Below, piece after piece: positions 54,059-63,793 of a DNA stretch of 64,000 nucleotides. Positions within the stretch are counted from its first letter, which is position 1; the number at the start of each line of letters is the position of its first letter. A program made the translations under genes and the position numbers. Origin of the DNA: an uncultured Aquimarina sp. (GTDB lineage Bacteria > Bacteroidota > Bacteroidia > Flavobacteriales > Flavobacteriaceae). Location: contig CANLOW010000006.1 of assembly GCA_947493035.1 (NCBI GenBank), positions 62,001-126,000 on the forward strand, read 5' to 3'. The notes under the pieces were generated by a model. It searched no databases. It was not told where the DNA came from and saw only the letters and a list, made by a program, of their open reading frames with translations.

Positions 54059-54577
54059 TATATAATTGCTAATTTTTTTAGTTACACTTCCCTTTTAACT
54101 ATTTTTAGCACATTTTTAAATATGTTGTCTTATAGCTAAAAGGGATTTTTTATATAAAACGGATATGCTTTTTAGGGTTTGTATAGAGATATAGAAAAGA
54201 TATATTTAGATGAAAACATTTTAGCTGCTAGTCTATGTGATTTTTATTATTAGATCAAATCCTTCAGTATTGTATTCTTTGATGAATTTCATCTTATTAT
54301 TCTCTTTTTTTAGCCTAAGCAGGTTTTAAATATTCAAATTTTGAAATAGATAATTGTCAAATAGTTATTTTTTTATTTATTTTTTTGAAATTTTATTTAT
54401 TTGACTAAAGTCCTTTGTTTATAGGCTTTTCAATGCTTTTTTTAATGGTGTTTATTTTTAAATTTCAAGTTTAATTGGTTGAAATTCAATTTTTTGTGTT
54501 TTTTATTTTGGCTAAATGCTTTTTTTTGATAAATTTACTACAACGATTTCGATCAAGAATTAATTAACACAAATCAC
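54059..54577. other. 519-base AT-rich gap before the dodecin gene
   Basis: No frame of useful length on either strand and no tRNA or clear structured RNA. The last 75 bases hold the dodecin promoter. The rest is unusually T-rich with scattered runs. It may simply be decayed sequence. Confidence 0.6.
54506..54537 (+). promoter_or_regulatory. promoter of the dodecin gene
   Basis: TTTTG at 54506, exactly 19 bases, then TAAATTTA: a good -33 and a -7 element with the last base A instead of G. Confidence 0.6.
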
Positions 54578-54781
54578 ATGGCAGTTTTAAAAGTAATTGA
54601 AGTATTAGCAAATTCATCTAAAAGTTGGGAAGATGCTACTAAGAAAGCAGTTAAGCATGCTTCAAAATCTGTAAAGAATATAAAATCGGTATACATTAAT
54701 GAGCAAAGTGCTCAAGTAAACGACGAAGGTGAAGTTTCTGACTTCAGAGTAAATGTCAAGATCACTTTCGAAGTAATATAA
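54578..54781 (+). CDS. dodecin family flavin-binding protein
   Basis: A 67-residue protein matching dodecin in length and pattern: VLKVIEVLANSSKSWEDATKKAV, then ASKSVKNIKSVYINEQSA and DFRVNVKITFEV. Dodecins form hollow dodecamers that store or buffer flavins in the cytoplasm. The flavin-stacking aromatic position near residue 38 is a tyrosine here (VYINEQ). Single gene with its own promoter and terminator. Confidence 0.93.
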   Translation: MAVLKVIEVLANSSKSWEDATKKAVKHASKSVKNIKSVYINEQSAQVNDEGEVSDFRVNVKITFEVI

Positions 54782-54814
54782 ACTAGTAAGTAGTAATTTG
54801 TTTTTTTCATTTTT

Positions 54815-54841
54815 ACGCACGGTGAAGGCCGTGCGTTTTTT
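54815..54841 (+). terminator. terminator of the dodecin gene
   Basis: ACGCACGG pairs with CCGTGCGT around a six-base loop, followed by six T. Confidence 0.92.
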
Positions 54842-54984
54842 GTTTGTATTATTTTAAAAGTAAGTGGGAATAGAATTACAACATTTGTATATTTATGAAT
54901 ATCAATTAATTACTATTATTTCATTAGAGGTTAAATGAAATAATAGTAAAGATGATTTTTGTTGAATACAAAATTTTTAATTCT

Positions 54985-56082
54985 ATGAAATATTTTTTTG
55001 TTGTAGTAATTAGTGTTGTTTCTATAGTATCCGCACAAAAAAAAATAACAATAGACAACAAGCTTAGATTATACAAAGGAATGCAATCAGAACAGTTGTT
55101 CTCTATTTTTAATAAATTAGAAAATATACCTGAATATTCTAATATCTCGATTGCTTTAGTACAAAAGGATACCACTATATTCTATGGGGTTTACAAGGAA
55201 AATAATTCGCTAATTACAATACCAAATAAAAATACCGTTTATGAGATAGGTTCGTTAACTAAAGTTTTTACTTCTAATCTTTTAGCACAAATGTTAGTCG
55301 ATCAAAAAATACAACGATTAAAAGAGCCTATTAATAAATATTATAAAAGATCTTTTGCTAACCATGAAGCTATTTCTTTTCTAAGTCTAGCAAATCATAC
55401 ATCAGGTTTGCCAGCGCTGCCTTCTAACCTAAAAATAAATAAGTCGAATATCATCAATCCATTTAAAGGGTACGATCAAAATTTATTTTATGACTACTTA
55501 TATAAGAAAATTCGATTCGAATATAACCCCGGTACGACTTCTTGGTACTCCCATTTTGGAACCGCCTTGTTAGGAATTACACTTTGTAAAATTGAACAAA
55601 AGCCTTTTGAACAATTATTGATAGATCGAATTTTGGCTCCTCTTTCAATGTCTAGTACATCCACAAAACGTGAAAAAGTAAGAGAAAAGTTAGTGCAAGG
55701 GTTGAATGCAAAAGGAGAGCCTATGCCGAACTGGGATTTTAATATCTTCACTTCAGCAGGAGGAATGCTTTCTTCGGTATCAGATTTAGAACATTTTTTG
55801 AGAGCTCAATTCGAAAACCCAACAAATAGTACAAATTTAACCCATCAAATAACATACAAAAATGAAAAAAATGTAGCCATAGGTTTAGGTTGGTTGTATT
55901 ATTTAAAAGATGGAAAACCACTATTGTTTCAGAATGGAAGTTCAGGAGGGTATCAGTCCAGCATGGTTCTCGATAAAGAGGCAAAGACAGGAGTTATAGT
56001 TTTAGCAAATTGTTCACTAATTAATACAAAAGAAAGTGCCATATTTGACGATCTAGCTTTCGAGTTATTGAAAAGCTTGTAA
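54985..56082 (+). CDS. serine hydrolase (class C beta-lactamase/PBP4*-like family)
   Basis: A 365-residue exported protein; the ATG at 54985 ([18 protein letters not shown]) gives a signal peptide, unlike the longer frame. Seen: the S-x-x-K nucleophile motif in EIGSLTKVF near residue 89, ANHTSGLP, and a YSHFG motif in place of the usual Y-x-N; a late GSSGG could serve the KTG role. It may be a D-alanyl carboxypeptidase or esterase rather than a true beta-lactamase, since this family has many functions. It is 11 bases ahead of the YyaL-like gene. Confidence 0.88.
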   Translation: MKYFFVVVISVVSIVSAQKKITIDNKLRLYKGMQSEQLFSIFNKLENIPEYSNISIALVQKDTTIFYGVYKENNSLITIPNKNTVYEIGSLTKVFTSNLLAQMLVDQKIQRLKEPINKYYKRSFANHEAISFLSLANHTSGLPALPSNLKINKSNIINPFKGYDQNLFYDYLYKKIRFEYNPGTTSWYSHFGTALLGITLCKIEQKPFEQLLIDRILAPLSMSSTSTKREKVREKLVQGLNAKGEPMPNWDFNIFTSAGGMLSSVSDLEHFLRAQFENPTNSTNLTHQITYKNEKNVAIGLGWLYYLKDGKPLLFQNGSSGGYQSSMVLDKEAKTGVIVLANCSLINTKESAIFDDLAFELLKSL

Positions 56083-56093
56083 AATATGCTTTA

Positions 56094-58208
56094 ATGAACC
56101 TAGTGAAACTTATATCTGCTATGTCGGTAGTATTGGCTATTTCGACATCTTGTAACTCTCAAAAAGATCAATCCGCGGAACATGAATTTACGAATGAGCT
56201 AATCAATGAAACTAGTCCTTATTTGTTACAACATGCTCATAACCCTGTAAATTGGAAGCCTTGGAATGAACAAACCTTAGCAGAAGCTAAAGAAAAGAAT
56301 AAATTGATGCTTATTAGTATTGGTTATGCCGCTTGTCATTGGTGTCATGTAATGGAGCATGAAAGTTTTGAAGACTCTACAGTTGCGGCTATAATGAATA
56401 AAGACTATATCAATATTAAAATAGATAAAGAAGAACGCCCTGATGTAGATCAAGTGTATATGAGCGCTGTACAGTTAATGACAAAAAGTGGAGGATGGCC
56501 ATTAAATGTAGTTGCATTACCTGATGGAAGACCTGTGTGGGGTGGAACTTATTTTCCTAAAGATGACTGGATGGCAGCACTAGGTCAGATTCAAAAAATA
56601 TATAAAGATGATCCCAGTAAACTAGAAGAATATGCCGGGCAATTATCTAAAGGAATGGAATTAGTGGGTTTAGTAAAACCAAATGAAAATGATATTCATT
56701 TTGTTAGTGAAGCTTTAGAAAAAGGAGTGGATCTATGGAGTCAAAAATTTGATTACGATAAAGGAGGATTAACGGGCGCTCCAAAATTTATGATGCCTAC
56801 CAATTATCATTTTTTATTGCGCTATGCACACCAAACCGAAGATAAAGACTTAATGAAGTATGTGATTCATACTTTAGATCAAATTTCTTATGGAGGAGTA
56901 TATGATCATGTTGGTGGAGGTTTTTCTAGATATTCAGTAGACGAAAAATGGCATGTTCCCCATTTCGAAAAGATGTTATACGATAATGGGCAATTGGTGA
57001 GTTTATATTCTGATGCTTATTTAGTGACAAAAAATCCTTGGTACAAACAATTGATAGAAGAAACTTTAGGTTTTGTAGAAAGAGAGTTGTTAAATGATGA
57101 TGGAGCTTTTTATTCAACACTTGATGCAGATAGTTTAAACAGTGAAGGGCAATTAGAAGAAGGTGCTTTTTATGCTTGGCAAGAAGACGAATTGAAAGAT
57201 TTATTAAGTGAAGATTACCCACTATTTCAAGATTATTACAATATCAATCCATATGGATTATGGGAAAAAGAGCATTATGTATTAATAAGAAAAGATAGTG
57301 ATCAAGATTTTATTAAAAAGCACCAGCTTACAATGGATGCTTTTTTAATCAAGCAAAAACAATGGAAGCAGTTGTTGCAAGATACTAGATCTAAACGATC
57401 AAGACCTAGGTTAGACGATAAGACTTTAACTTCCTGGAATGGTTTAATGTTAAAAGGGTATGTAGACGCCTATCGTGTTTTTGGCACAGATCATTTTTTA
57501 GAAATAGCCTTGAAGAATGCACGATTTATAGTTGACAAGCAGTTATCTAATGAGGGGCAATTATGGCACACATATAAAGATGGCAAAAGTACGATTAATG
57601 GGTATTTGGAAGATTATGCAATTGTGATAGATGCTTTTTTAAGTCTTTATCAGAATACAGGAAACGAAAAATGGTTAGTGTATTCTGAAAAAATGGCTGT
57701 TTATGTCCAAGATCATTTTTATGATGAGAAAAGCCAGCTTTACTTTTTTACTTCAAATAAGGACACAGCACTGGTTACTCGAAATATTGAATATAGTGAT
57801 AATGTAATACCAGCTTCAAACTCAATTCTAGCAAAAGACTTTTTTATATTATCACACTTGCTTTCTGATCGTTCATATTATGAAAGGGCTGAAAAAATGT
57901 TACACAACATTCAACCAAATTTTGAAGAATATCCATCAGGGTATTCGAATTGGATGGATTTACAATTGAGTTTTGTAAAGCCTTATTATGAGTGTGTTGT
58001 AACAGGTAATGATGCGAAATCGAAAGTTAAAGATTTACAAAAAATATACATTCCAAATAAATTGATAGCGCAAACTACGAAGCTGTCAGAAAATCCTTTG
58101 TTCAAAGGACGTTTTAATGATGAAAAAACGCATATTTTTATCTGCGAAAATAACGCTTGTAAGTTTCCTGTAACAGAAGTGACAGAAGCTTTAAAACTGA
58201 TGAATTAA
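56094..58208 (+). CDS. YyaL/DUF255-type thioredoxin-fold lipoprotein
   Basis: A 704-residue protein. The N-terminus AISTSC gives a lipobox. Residues 35-180 are a DUF255 thioredoxin-like domain: [14 protein letters not shown], then [14 protein letters not shown] with a CxxC, and GGWPLNVV. The remaining 500 residues form an alpha/alpha-toroid like six-hairpin glycosidases and N-acylglucosamine epimerases ([41 protein letters not shown]). The function is not established; the homologue SPATA20 is also unclear. A lipoprotein version is interesting. Probably an operon with the serine hydrolase and MscS channel. Confidence 0.9.
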   Translation: MNLVKLISAMSVVLAISTSCNSQKDQSAEHEFTNELINETSPYLLQHAHNPVNWKPWNEQTLAEAKEKNKLMLISIGYAACHWCHVMEHESFEDSTVAAIMNKDYINIKIDKEERPDVDQVYMSAVQLMTKSGGWPLNVVALPDGRPVWGGTYFPKDDWMAALGQIQKIYKDDPSKLEEYAGQLSKGMELVGLVKPNENDIHFVSEALEKGVDLWSQKFDYDKGGLTGAPKFMMPTNYHFLLRYAHQTEDKDLMKYVIHTLDQISYGGVYDHVGGGFSRYSVDEKWHVPHFEKMLYDNGQLVSLYSDAYLVTKNPWYKQLIEETLGFVERELLNDDGAFYSTLDADSLNSEGQLEEGAFYAWQEDELKDLLSEDYPLFQDYYNINPYGLWEKEHYVLIRKDSDQDFIKKHQLTMDAFLIKQKQWKQLLQDTRSKRSRPRLDDKTLTSWNGLMLKGYVDAYRVFGTDHFLEIALKNARFIVDKQLSNEGQLWHTYKDGKSTINGYLEDYAIVIDAFLSLYQNTGNEKWLVYSEKMAVYVQDHFYDEKSQLYFFTSNKDTALVTRNIEYSDNVIPASNSILAKDFFILSHLLSDRSYYERAEKMLHNIQPNFEEYPSGYSNWMDLQLSFVKPYYECVVTGNDAKSKVKDLQKIYIPNKLIAQTTKLSENPLFKGRFNDEKTHIFICENNACKFPVTEVTEALKLMN

Positions 58209-58222
58209 AACAAATTCTAAAA

Positions 58223-59053
58223 ATGAATAAAGGAATATTAGACAACTTAGTGTCAGAAAAGAATATTGAAAAAATAATAGACTTAATATTAAATCTTACA
58301 CCAAAAATTATTTCAGCAATCCTATTATTAATTTTAGGGTGGTGGTTAATAAAATTTATTAATCGCTTAGTAAAAAGTTTCTTCAAAAAAAGTGATTATG
58401 ATGAGACTTTAGAGCGTTTTGTTGCTGATCTAATTAATTGGGGGTTAAAGCTAGTATTGTTTACTACTGTAATCATGCAATTAGGTGTAGCCTCTAGTTC
58501 ATTAGTAGCTATGTTAGGTGCTGCTGGTTTAGCTATTGGTCTAGCGTTACAAGGTTCTTTGTCTAATTTTGCAGGAGGAGTGTTAATTTTGCTTTTTAAA
58601 CCATACAAAATAGGAGATCTTGTTGAAGCACAAGGGCAAATGGGCACGGTAAAGGAGATCTCAATATTTACTACAAAATTATTGACTTCAGGAAATCAAC
58701 TTGTGGTAATACCGAATGGTAAACTATCAAATGATACTATAAAAAACTATAGTGCCGAAGATACCAGAAAGGATATTTTAACTTTTGGGATTTCATATGA
58801 TAGTGATATTAAAAAAGCGAAAGAGATACTTTTAGCAATTGCTAATGAGCACGAATTGACACTTAAAGACCCAGCTCCTGAGGTTTATGTAGCTAATTTA
58901 GGAGATAGTTCAGTTGATCTTTCTCTTCGTTTTTGGGCAAAAACAGAAGATTTTTGGGCAGTACATTTCTATGTCATAGAAGAAGCTAAAGGGCGATTAG
59001 AATCTAACGATATTTCAATTCCTTATCCGCACGTACAAATGGTACAAGCATAA
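58223..59053 (+). CDS. mscS: small-conductance mechanosensitive channel
   Basis: A 276-residue membrane protein with three N-terminal hydrophobic segments. The pore helix GLAIGLALQGSLSNFAGGVLIL near residue 100 has the Gly/Ala pattern of MscS, followed by the beta domain (FKPYKIGDLVEAQGQMGTV) and TKLLTSGNQLVVIPNGKLS. It releases solutes upon osmotic down-shock. It starts 14 bases after the YyaL-like gene. Confidence 0.94.
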   Translation: MNKGILDNLVSEKNIEKIIDLILNLTPKIISAILLLILGWWLIKFINRLVKSFFKKSDYDETLERFVADLINWGLKLVLFTTVIMQLGVASSSLVAMLGAAGLAIGLALQGSLSNFAGGVLILLFKPYKIGDLVEAQGQMGTVKEISIFTTKLLTSGNQLVVIPNGKLSNDTIKNYSAEDTRKDILTFGISYDSDIKKAKEILLAIANEHELTLKDPAPEVYVANLGDSSVDLSLRFWAKTEDFWAVHFYVIEEAKGRLESNDISIPYPHVQMVQA

Positions 59054-59152
59054 AATTTATTCAAGTAGGCAAGGCAGCTGTATAAATTTATTGCCACAGA
59101 GGAATGATTAATAAAGATTCTAGTGGGTTTATGCTAGAGAATCATTTAGGTA

Positions 59153-59204
59153 AAAAAACGTATTTTTCTACAGTGAATTAACGACTGAGAGAAATACGTT
59201 TTTT
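59153..59204 (+). terminator. terminator after mscS
   Basis: AAAACGTATTT(T)TCT and AGA(G)AAATACGTTTT pair with small mismatches, followed by T residues. It is about 100 bases after the mscS stop. Confidence 0.75.
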
Positions 59205-59318
59205 GTTTTTTATAAGTTTCAAAATGGATGTAAATACAATTAAGACTATTATTAGGATTATTGAATAGAGCTGATACAGAAATTCTTATTTTTACTATAA
59301 AATGTAAACGAACTTATT

Positions 59319-59921
59319 TTGAAAAAGATTATCATTTTTTTATTGTTGTTATTGGTAGGCTTATATGGATATAATACTTACCAAAAAATACAACGCTTTA
59401 ATTTCAATAACTATAGTTATCAGGCTATCGATATTCCACAGGGAAGTAACCCTAGTTTAGTAGAGCAGTATTACAAAGCAATTGAAGATGTTAATGGATA
59501 TGTTATCTCACAATGGAGTTTGCATAATATTGATGTTAGAGTTCCGCAAGAAAAAGATGAAGCTACAAAAAGAGCAGTAGAAGTTTATCGAGAGAAATTA
59601 GGGTTTACAAAATATCTAGAAGAAAAATTTAAAGAGAAAGAAAATTTACTTGCTGAAAATAAAAAAGAAAAGATACTTCTAGAAAATAAGAAAGCAATAA
59701 AAAATATATTCAAACAATCTAAAAGAGAATTACGTATTGGTAGTTCAGGAGTCTTAGTTTATGAATTGCAGCAAGCACTTGTTAAAAAAGGTTTTTCAAT
59801 AAAGATAGATGGTTTGTTTAAAGAAGAAACCTTTTTAGCTTTGAAAAATTTTGAAAGCCAAAAAGGTTTATATCCAGATGGAAAATTAGATTTTCTAACC
59901 TTAGAGTATTTGTTGCGTTAG
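59319..59921 (+). CDS. membrane-anchored peptidoglycan-binding domain protein
   Basis: A 200-residue protein with an N-terminal membrane segment or uncleaved signal (IIIFLLLLLVGLYGY). Residues 60-135 form a charged helical region, and the last 60 are a PG_binding_1 domain (GSSGVLVYELQQALVKKGF, DGLFKEETFLALKNFE, DGKLDFLTLEYLL). It starts at TTG; no ATG lies near in the frame. It probably binds cell-wall glycans in the periplasm. No catalytic domain is attached. Confidence 0.8.
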   Translation: MKKIIIFLLLLLVGLYGYNTYQKIQRFNFNNYSYQAIDIPQGSNPSLVEQYYKAIEDVNGYVISQWSLHNIDVRVPQEKDEATKRAVEVYREKLGFTKYLEEKFKEKENLLAENKKEKILLENKKAIKNIFKQSKRELRIGSSGVLVYELQQALVKKGFSIKIDGLFKEETFLALKNFESQKGLYPDGKLDFLTLEYLLR

Positions 59922-60047
59922 AAAAATAAAGTTTAATATTTCTCGAAAACAACTTAAAATATATCTACAAAGTTTTTTATGAGAAACAAGTTTCAATTTC
60001 AGTATAAAACTTGAAGGTACTATACCTTTGTAGAATAGTTAAAGCTG

Positions 60048-60611
60048 TTACGGTTGATCAATTTCTATTAGTGTCCTAGTATATGAAAAACCACCACCAT
60101 CTTTGCTTGAAGTCCATGACGAAAATTCAACTTCGTAGTAAAGATTTTCCTCTTCTAAGTGCATGATAAGTTTTTTGCCAACAATTTCTTTTAGTCTGTT
60201 GTTTAGAGCTTCTTTAAAAGTGACAAAATTTAAATTGGGAATATCTTCTTTTTTACCAATGGCCCATTTAGTACCTTTTGGACTAGAAGTGCCATTAGCA
60301 GCATTTTCAGTAACAATATTATAGATTTCTCCTTGTCGACCTCTTGTAATCCAAACTTTGTCAGTAATGCGATCTTGATTTGCTTCTAAGCTGACATCAG
60401 CATTATTCTCTTTGGAAAAAGTAACGGGCTTTTTGTTTTCGTCTACGACATCAGGTTTTTCTTCGTCTTTTGGTTCTTCTATTGGATCAGTGTCTTCTTT
60501 TGGCATTTCGTTCACTGGATCTTTGGGTTCCGTATCTCTTTTGTTATCATCTGAGCAAAAGGAAATACTAAAACAAAGGATGGATAAAGGAATTAGTTTT
60601 AATAATTTCAT
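60048..60611 (-). CDS. lipoprotein with a Pro/Glu/Asp-rich linker, unknown
   Basis: A lipoprotein of about 187 residues from the ATG at 60611 (the frame could start at 60635). The hydrophobic stretch ends in FSISFC with the cysteine followed by SDD. Then comes a low-complexity Asp/Glu/Pro/Lys linker of about 50 residues (EPKDPVNEMPKEDTDPIEE) and a compact C-terminal domain with WITRGRQGEIYN and EVEFSSWTSS. I do not recognise the domain. A hairpin at 60643-60676 lies just upstream. Confidence 0.72.
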   Translation of the reverse strand: MKLLKLIPLSILCFSISFCSDDNKRDTEPKDPVNEMPKEDTDPIEEPKDEEKPDVVDENKKPVTFSKENNADVSLEANQDRITDKVWITRGRQGEIYNIVTENAANGTSSPKGTKWAIGKKEDIPNLNFVTFKEALNNRLKEIVGKKLIMHLEEENLYYEVEFSSWTSSKDGGGFSYTRTLIEIDQP

Positions 60612-60642
60612 AGTAGTATAATTTAGTTTTTTCATAAAATAA

Positions 60643-60676
60643 ATCGTGTTTTAGTATTGCTTTTAGAAAACACGAT
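60643..60676 (-). terminator. terminator of the cupin operon
   Basis: ATCGTGTTTT pairs with AAAACACGAT; read on the minus strand it follows the cupin gene. The T tract is weak. Confidence 0.5.
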
Positions 60677-60699
60677 TACCTTTTAAAATTAATAAATTA

Positions 60700-61239
60700 T
60701 TATTGACAATACTTTACGGATAGCTTTTTTTCTATACCAAAAAAATTTCCAATGAAAACAAGTGTTGTAATTCCTGCTACTTGTAAAAGGTAAGGGATAT
60801 TAGAAGCAAAAGCATTTAGCATTTTTAATCCAATAGCAGCATGAAGAACATTGCGTGGTAAGCCTTGTATGTTTGTTTTGCCGTCATTAGCAAGTCCATA
60901 CATTATTTGTAATCCTTTTTTTAACTTTTCTGGATTAAGCACAGTGACTTCAAAGATGCTAGTTTGTTGTGAAGTATTGAAAAATCGATGATTTGTAAAT
61001 GGAGAAATTGTTGCTTGGTCGCCTTCTTTTAATACTTTTTTTTGACCATTTATGTAGGTAACAAGTGACCCTTTTTTTATTGAAAAATGTTCTTCTATCT
61101 TGGAATGAAAATGTAATTTATTTTGACCAGAATTAGGAGCTAAGTAAGTTCTAAAACGCAAAATATTTTCCGAATCTTCTAAGATTTCAATTTCGTCTCT
61201 TAAAATGGAGTTAGAAAAACGAGTATTTTCAATATTCAT
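60700..61239 (-). CDS. cupin-domain protein with C-terminal membrane segment
   Basis: A 179-residue protein. Residues 30-110 form a cupin barrel: NKLHFHSKIEEHFSIKKGS (metal histidines and glutamate), then GDQATISPFTNHRFFN. The C-terminal 30 residues form one hydrophobic segment (VAGITTLVFIGNFFG), so it may be anchored. It lies behind an AraC regulator and a YgiN-like monooxygenase on the same strand, suggesting a small stress or detoxification operon. The substrate is unknown. Confidence 0.8.
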   Translation of the reverse strand: MNIENTRFSNSILRDEIEILEDSENILRFRTYLAPNSGQNKLHFHSKIEEHFSIKKGSLVTYINGQKKVLKEGDQATISPFTNHRFFNTSQQTSIFEVTVLNPEKLKKGLQIMYGLANDGKTNIQGLPRNVLHAAIGLKMLNAFASNIPYLLQVAGITTLVFIGNFFGIEKKLSVKYCQ

Positions 61240-61307
61240 TATATTATCAAGTTGTTTTTAATACAATAGAGCAAGCTAAATTTAGCTGTAATATACGTTT
61301 TCGTGAA

Positions 61308-62117
61308 CTAGTTATAATTATTGTTTTTTAAAGAAGCATGATAAAAATGATTTTCAAAATTTTCTTTAGTTAAATAATTTAAAGGACTTTCTCCAGTCAT
61401 TGTTTTGAATTCTTTGATAAAATGACTTTGATCGTAATACCCGTTATCTAAAGCAATATCAAGATAGTTAACGTTTTTAGTTAACAGTGCTTTTTTTATA
61501 GAATGTTGAAATCTAGCTAGTAATTGAAATTGCTTAGCAGTTATTCCAAATTGGTTTTTAAAGTTCTTTTGAAAATTTCTGATACTAAATTCATTTTCCT
61601 TGGATATACTTTCTATGGTTGTAGTATTAAAGTTATAGTATAATTGATCAATAATAGTATCCCAGATATCAGTATCAGTTTTACGGTATTGTTGAAGCAT
61701 ACTGATTAAAAAATATTCTATTTCAATTATTTTATCCTTGATATTGTTAATATGCTGTATTGAAATATTCTTTTCGTTAGGCCATAATTTATTACTAGAA
61801 ATAAAAGCGTCATTAAGTTCTGTAAAAGGGATATTGGTAAAATGTCTAAACCTCCCACTTTTAAATCTCACAGAGATGAAGGAAGCCTTCTGAGTACTAT
61901 CAAAATCGAAAATTTTTCGAGGACATACTGTATGTATCTTAGAAAGCCTTTTTTTATTGTAATATAAAGGCTCTTCAATATGAAATAATAGATCTAAACC
62001 TGTATTAGGTAAAATAGTAGGGAGCTGAAAAGGAACATTGTTAATTCTTTCGAAAAAGTAAAAACGCTCTATATAATTAGATAAAAAAGAAACGGGCTTG
62101 AAAGATAAAGTATGCAT
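61308..62117 (-). CDS. AraC family transcriptional regulator with DUF6597-like sensor
   Basis: A 269-residue regulator. The N-terminal 140 residues resemble the DUF6597 sensor (FLSNYIERFYFFERINN, PTILPNTGLDLLFHI, ISVRFKSGRFRHF), and the last 90 have two AraC helix-turn-helix motifs (TIESISKENEFSIRNFQKNF, and YLDIALDNGYYDQSHFIKEFK followed by SPLNYL). It begins two bases after the YgiN-like gene and likely controls that gene and the cupin. Confidence 0.88.
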   Translation of the reverse strand: MHTLSFKPVSFLSNYIERFYFFERINNVPFQLPTILPNTGLDLLFHIEEPLYYNKKRLSKIHTVCPRKIFDFDSTQKASFISVRFKSGRFRHFTNIPFTELNDAFISSNKLWPNEKNISIQHINNIKDKIIEIEYFLISMLQQYRKTDTDIWDTIIDQLYYNFNTTTIESISKENEFSIRNFQKNFKNQFGITAKQFQLLARFQHSIKKALLTKNVNYLDIALDNGYYDQSHFIKEFKTMTGESPLNYLTKENFENHFYHASLKNNNYN

Positions 62118-62119
62118 AA

Positions 62120-62398
62120 TTAAAACATTTCAATTATAGGCTCTTTGGTTATGTAAGGGAATATAGCTTTGGTGAATTCTGCTAAATGTTTTGAAGACTT
62201 ATGTTTTTCTAAAGCATTAAAGTCTATGTATTTTTCATAGATCAAGAAGTTTCCGTCAATTAGGATGTTTGAGAATATTTTATATTCAATACATCCTTTT
62301 TCTTGTAAACTTTCTTTGGTCATCTCTTTTGATAATTTTTTAAAATAGTCAATTTTTGTCTTTTTAATACTTAATTGTACAATCATTGTTTTTTTCAT
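62120..62398 (-). CDS. YgiN-like antibiotic biosynthesis monooxygenase-fold protein
   Basis: A 92-residue ABM-fold protein: MIVQLSIKKTKIDYFKKL, GCIEYKIFSN, FLIYEKYIDFNALEKHKSSKH. Single-domain relatives act as quinol monooxygenases or in redox stress. It is first in a tight three-gene operon with an AraC regulator and a cupin protein. Confidence 0.82.
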   Translation of the reverse strand: MKKTMIVQLSIKKTKIDYFKKLSKEMTKESLQEKGCIEYKIFSNILIDGNFLIYEKYIDFNALEKHKSSKHLAEFTKAIFPYITKEPIIEMF

Positions 62399-62483
62399 GT
62401 TCTATTTTTTTTGAAATACAAATATGGGTGGAAGTCTATTTGTATGATTGTAAAAAAGCGGCATTACATTTTAAACTAAAAAA

Positions 62484-62504
62484 AGTCTCCTTTTGAGGGA
62501 GGCT
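62484..62504 (-). terminator. hairpin with minus-strand T tract
   Basis: AGTCTCC pairs with GGAGGCT (one G-T pair); on the minus strand seven T follow. It would end transcripts coming from the transposase side. Confidence 0.55.
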
Positions 62505-62615
62505 GTTACAAGTATTAAAAAAAGTAGTTTAATTAGCTCCTTTAATAAGCCACATTCAGAATACCACAAACCTTTGTATTATAAAAGGTTTTTGTCGTAA
62601 ATTATAGTAGATAAG

Positions 62616-62653
62616 AACCCCGAAAACAGCTGTAGAGAGCTAAAAACGGGGTT
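62616..62653. terminator. GC-rich hairpin near the transposase remnant
   Basis: AACCCCG pairs with CGGGGTT around a loop that contains a second small AGCT...AGCT hairpin. It is followed by ACTTTTT on the plus strand. Purpose uncertain: terminator or a leftover of the insertion element. Confidence 0.4.
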
Positions 62654-62790
62654 ACTTTTTACGTTATTTATGAAATTACAAAGAATTAGTGATTTTCAGC
62701 ATGAATTTTCATTTTTTAAGTTATACATTTAGCTGCTATTTTATTTGATTATGATACTAAGGCTCAGTATTTACCATCCTTTCAATAGTT

Positions 62791-63315
62791 TTATGAAATA
62801 TAGATTTTTTGCTTGGGTGTTAATTCCAATACTATTACAGCTTTTTTCTTTTTAGAATCATAGCTGCGCCCAGGCTTTCCTTCTTCTTTTCCTCCCACTG
62901 TGAATTCGTCAAAATGAACAAGTTCTATTAAAGGAAACTGCTTACTACTCTCCATAGATTTTCGAATTTTTTGTATAAAGTACCAAGCTGTTCCTTGTCG
63001 TAAATCATTACGTTTTTCCATTTGAATACTAGAAAGGCTTTTACTGGAGGTACTCATTTCAAAAGCAATACAAAAAGCTTTGTGTAAACCAAATTTAACT
63101 TTATGTAAAAGAGTGTTGGCTGTAGCACTTTCAACATATCTACATTTATAACACTCATAATTATATTCAGATTTCAAGCAACCTTTAGTATGCTGACATT
63201 TATTACATCTAAAACCATCATGTCATTTAACTTTTGCTAAATATGTCTTGCAAGCATCATCATTGTGTAGTTCTTTTATAAAGTTTAGTATACTTTGTCC
63301 TTCAAATTTATCCAT
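62791..63315 (-). pseudogene. IS1595/ISXO2-type transposase, broken
   Basis: Translated on the minus strand from the ATG at 63315, the frame shows an N-terminal segment (MDKFEGQSILNFIKELHN), an in-frame TGA at 63223-63225, a zinc-ribbon (FRCNKCQHTKG, then YECYKCRY), then the DDE domain start HFDEFTVGGKEEG and KKKKAVIVLEL. The TGA sits where the family usually has a tryptophan after a lysine. The frame stops at 62791, after about 175 codons where a full transposase has around 300, so the second aspartate and the glutamate are missing. No terminal inverted repeats or target duplication could be found. It is a dead remnant. Confidence 0.85.
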
Positions 63316-63793
63316 AGCCCCAAAATAACTAGGCTTAAGATACGTTGTTTATACGTGTAACTCAATCTATTTTCATTAATCATTGGCTATATAACAATCT
63401 GTAAATCTAGTTTTTATCTAAAAGAAGAAGGGGGCAACCCAAAAAGGTGTAGATAAACCAATCGTCATTCCTTCGTAGGAAAGAATCTCTTCAAATAGGT
63501 CAATTAGGTTAAGTAAATATCCTTGATGGGAGCCGGCATCAGATGCGGGATGACAAAAGTTAGCCTGAAAATTATTTCTATATTTTCATAATAAAGTCAT
63601 TTCTAACACTCCTAAATTTTTTAGGTTGATCCAGAATGAGGAGTACTAGTTATAATTTGTCTATGCAGTAAGAATAGGGGTTATACGATTTTCTTGTTGG
63701 TAAATCGTATTATATATGCTCATATTAAATTCAGTGAATGTAGTATTAGAGGTCAGTTTTATGCATAATGTATACTAATTTCTCTAGTAAGTG
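63316..63793. other. 478-base gap with dispersed repeat before murB
   Basis: No coding frame. It holds a REP-like element at 63463-63557. The remainder is AT-rich with no promoter or structured RNA that I can support. Confidence 0.6.
63463..63557. repeat. dispersed palindromic (REP-like) element, copy 2
   Basis: It starts CGTCATTCC and ends GGGATGACAAAA, so the two ends are inverted copies. Inside are ATTCCT...AGGAA and GGCATCAGATGC hairpins. The framing CGTCA...TGACAAAA is shared with the element at 8692, while the interior differs. Confidence 0.75.

Larger units (their letters stand above)
62399..62790. other. 392-base gap with two hairpins next to the transposase remnant
   Basis: No coding frame. 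It carries the hairpins at 62484-62504 and 62616-62653, and the likely start region of the minus-strand monooxygenase operon near 62400-62450. Confidence 0.6.

Noticed and set aside
54059..54577. Structured RNA or hidden gene in the 519-base gap
   Set aside because: No frame or stable conserved-looking fold was found by eye; sequence is T-rich and featureless apart from the dodecin promoter.
54985..56082. True class C beta-lactamase resistance gene
   Set aside because: The S-x-x-K motif is present, but YSH replaces the usual YxN; many non-lactamase hydrolases share this fold.
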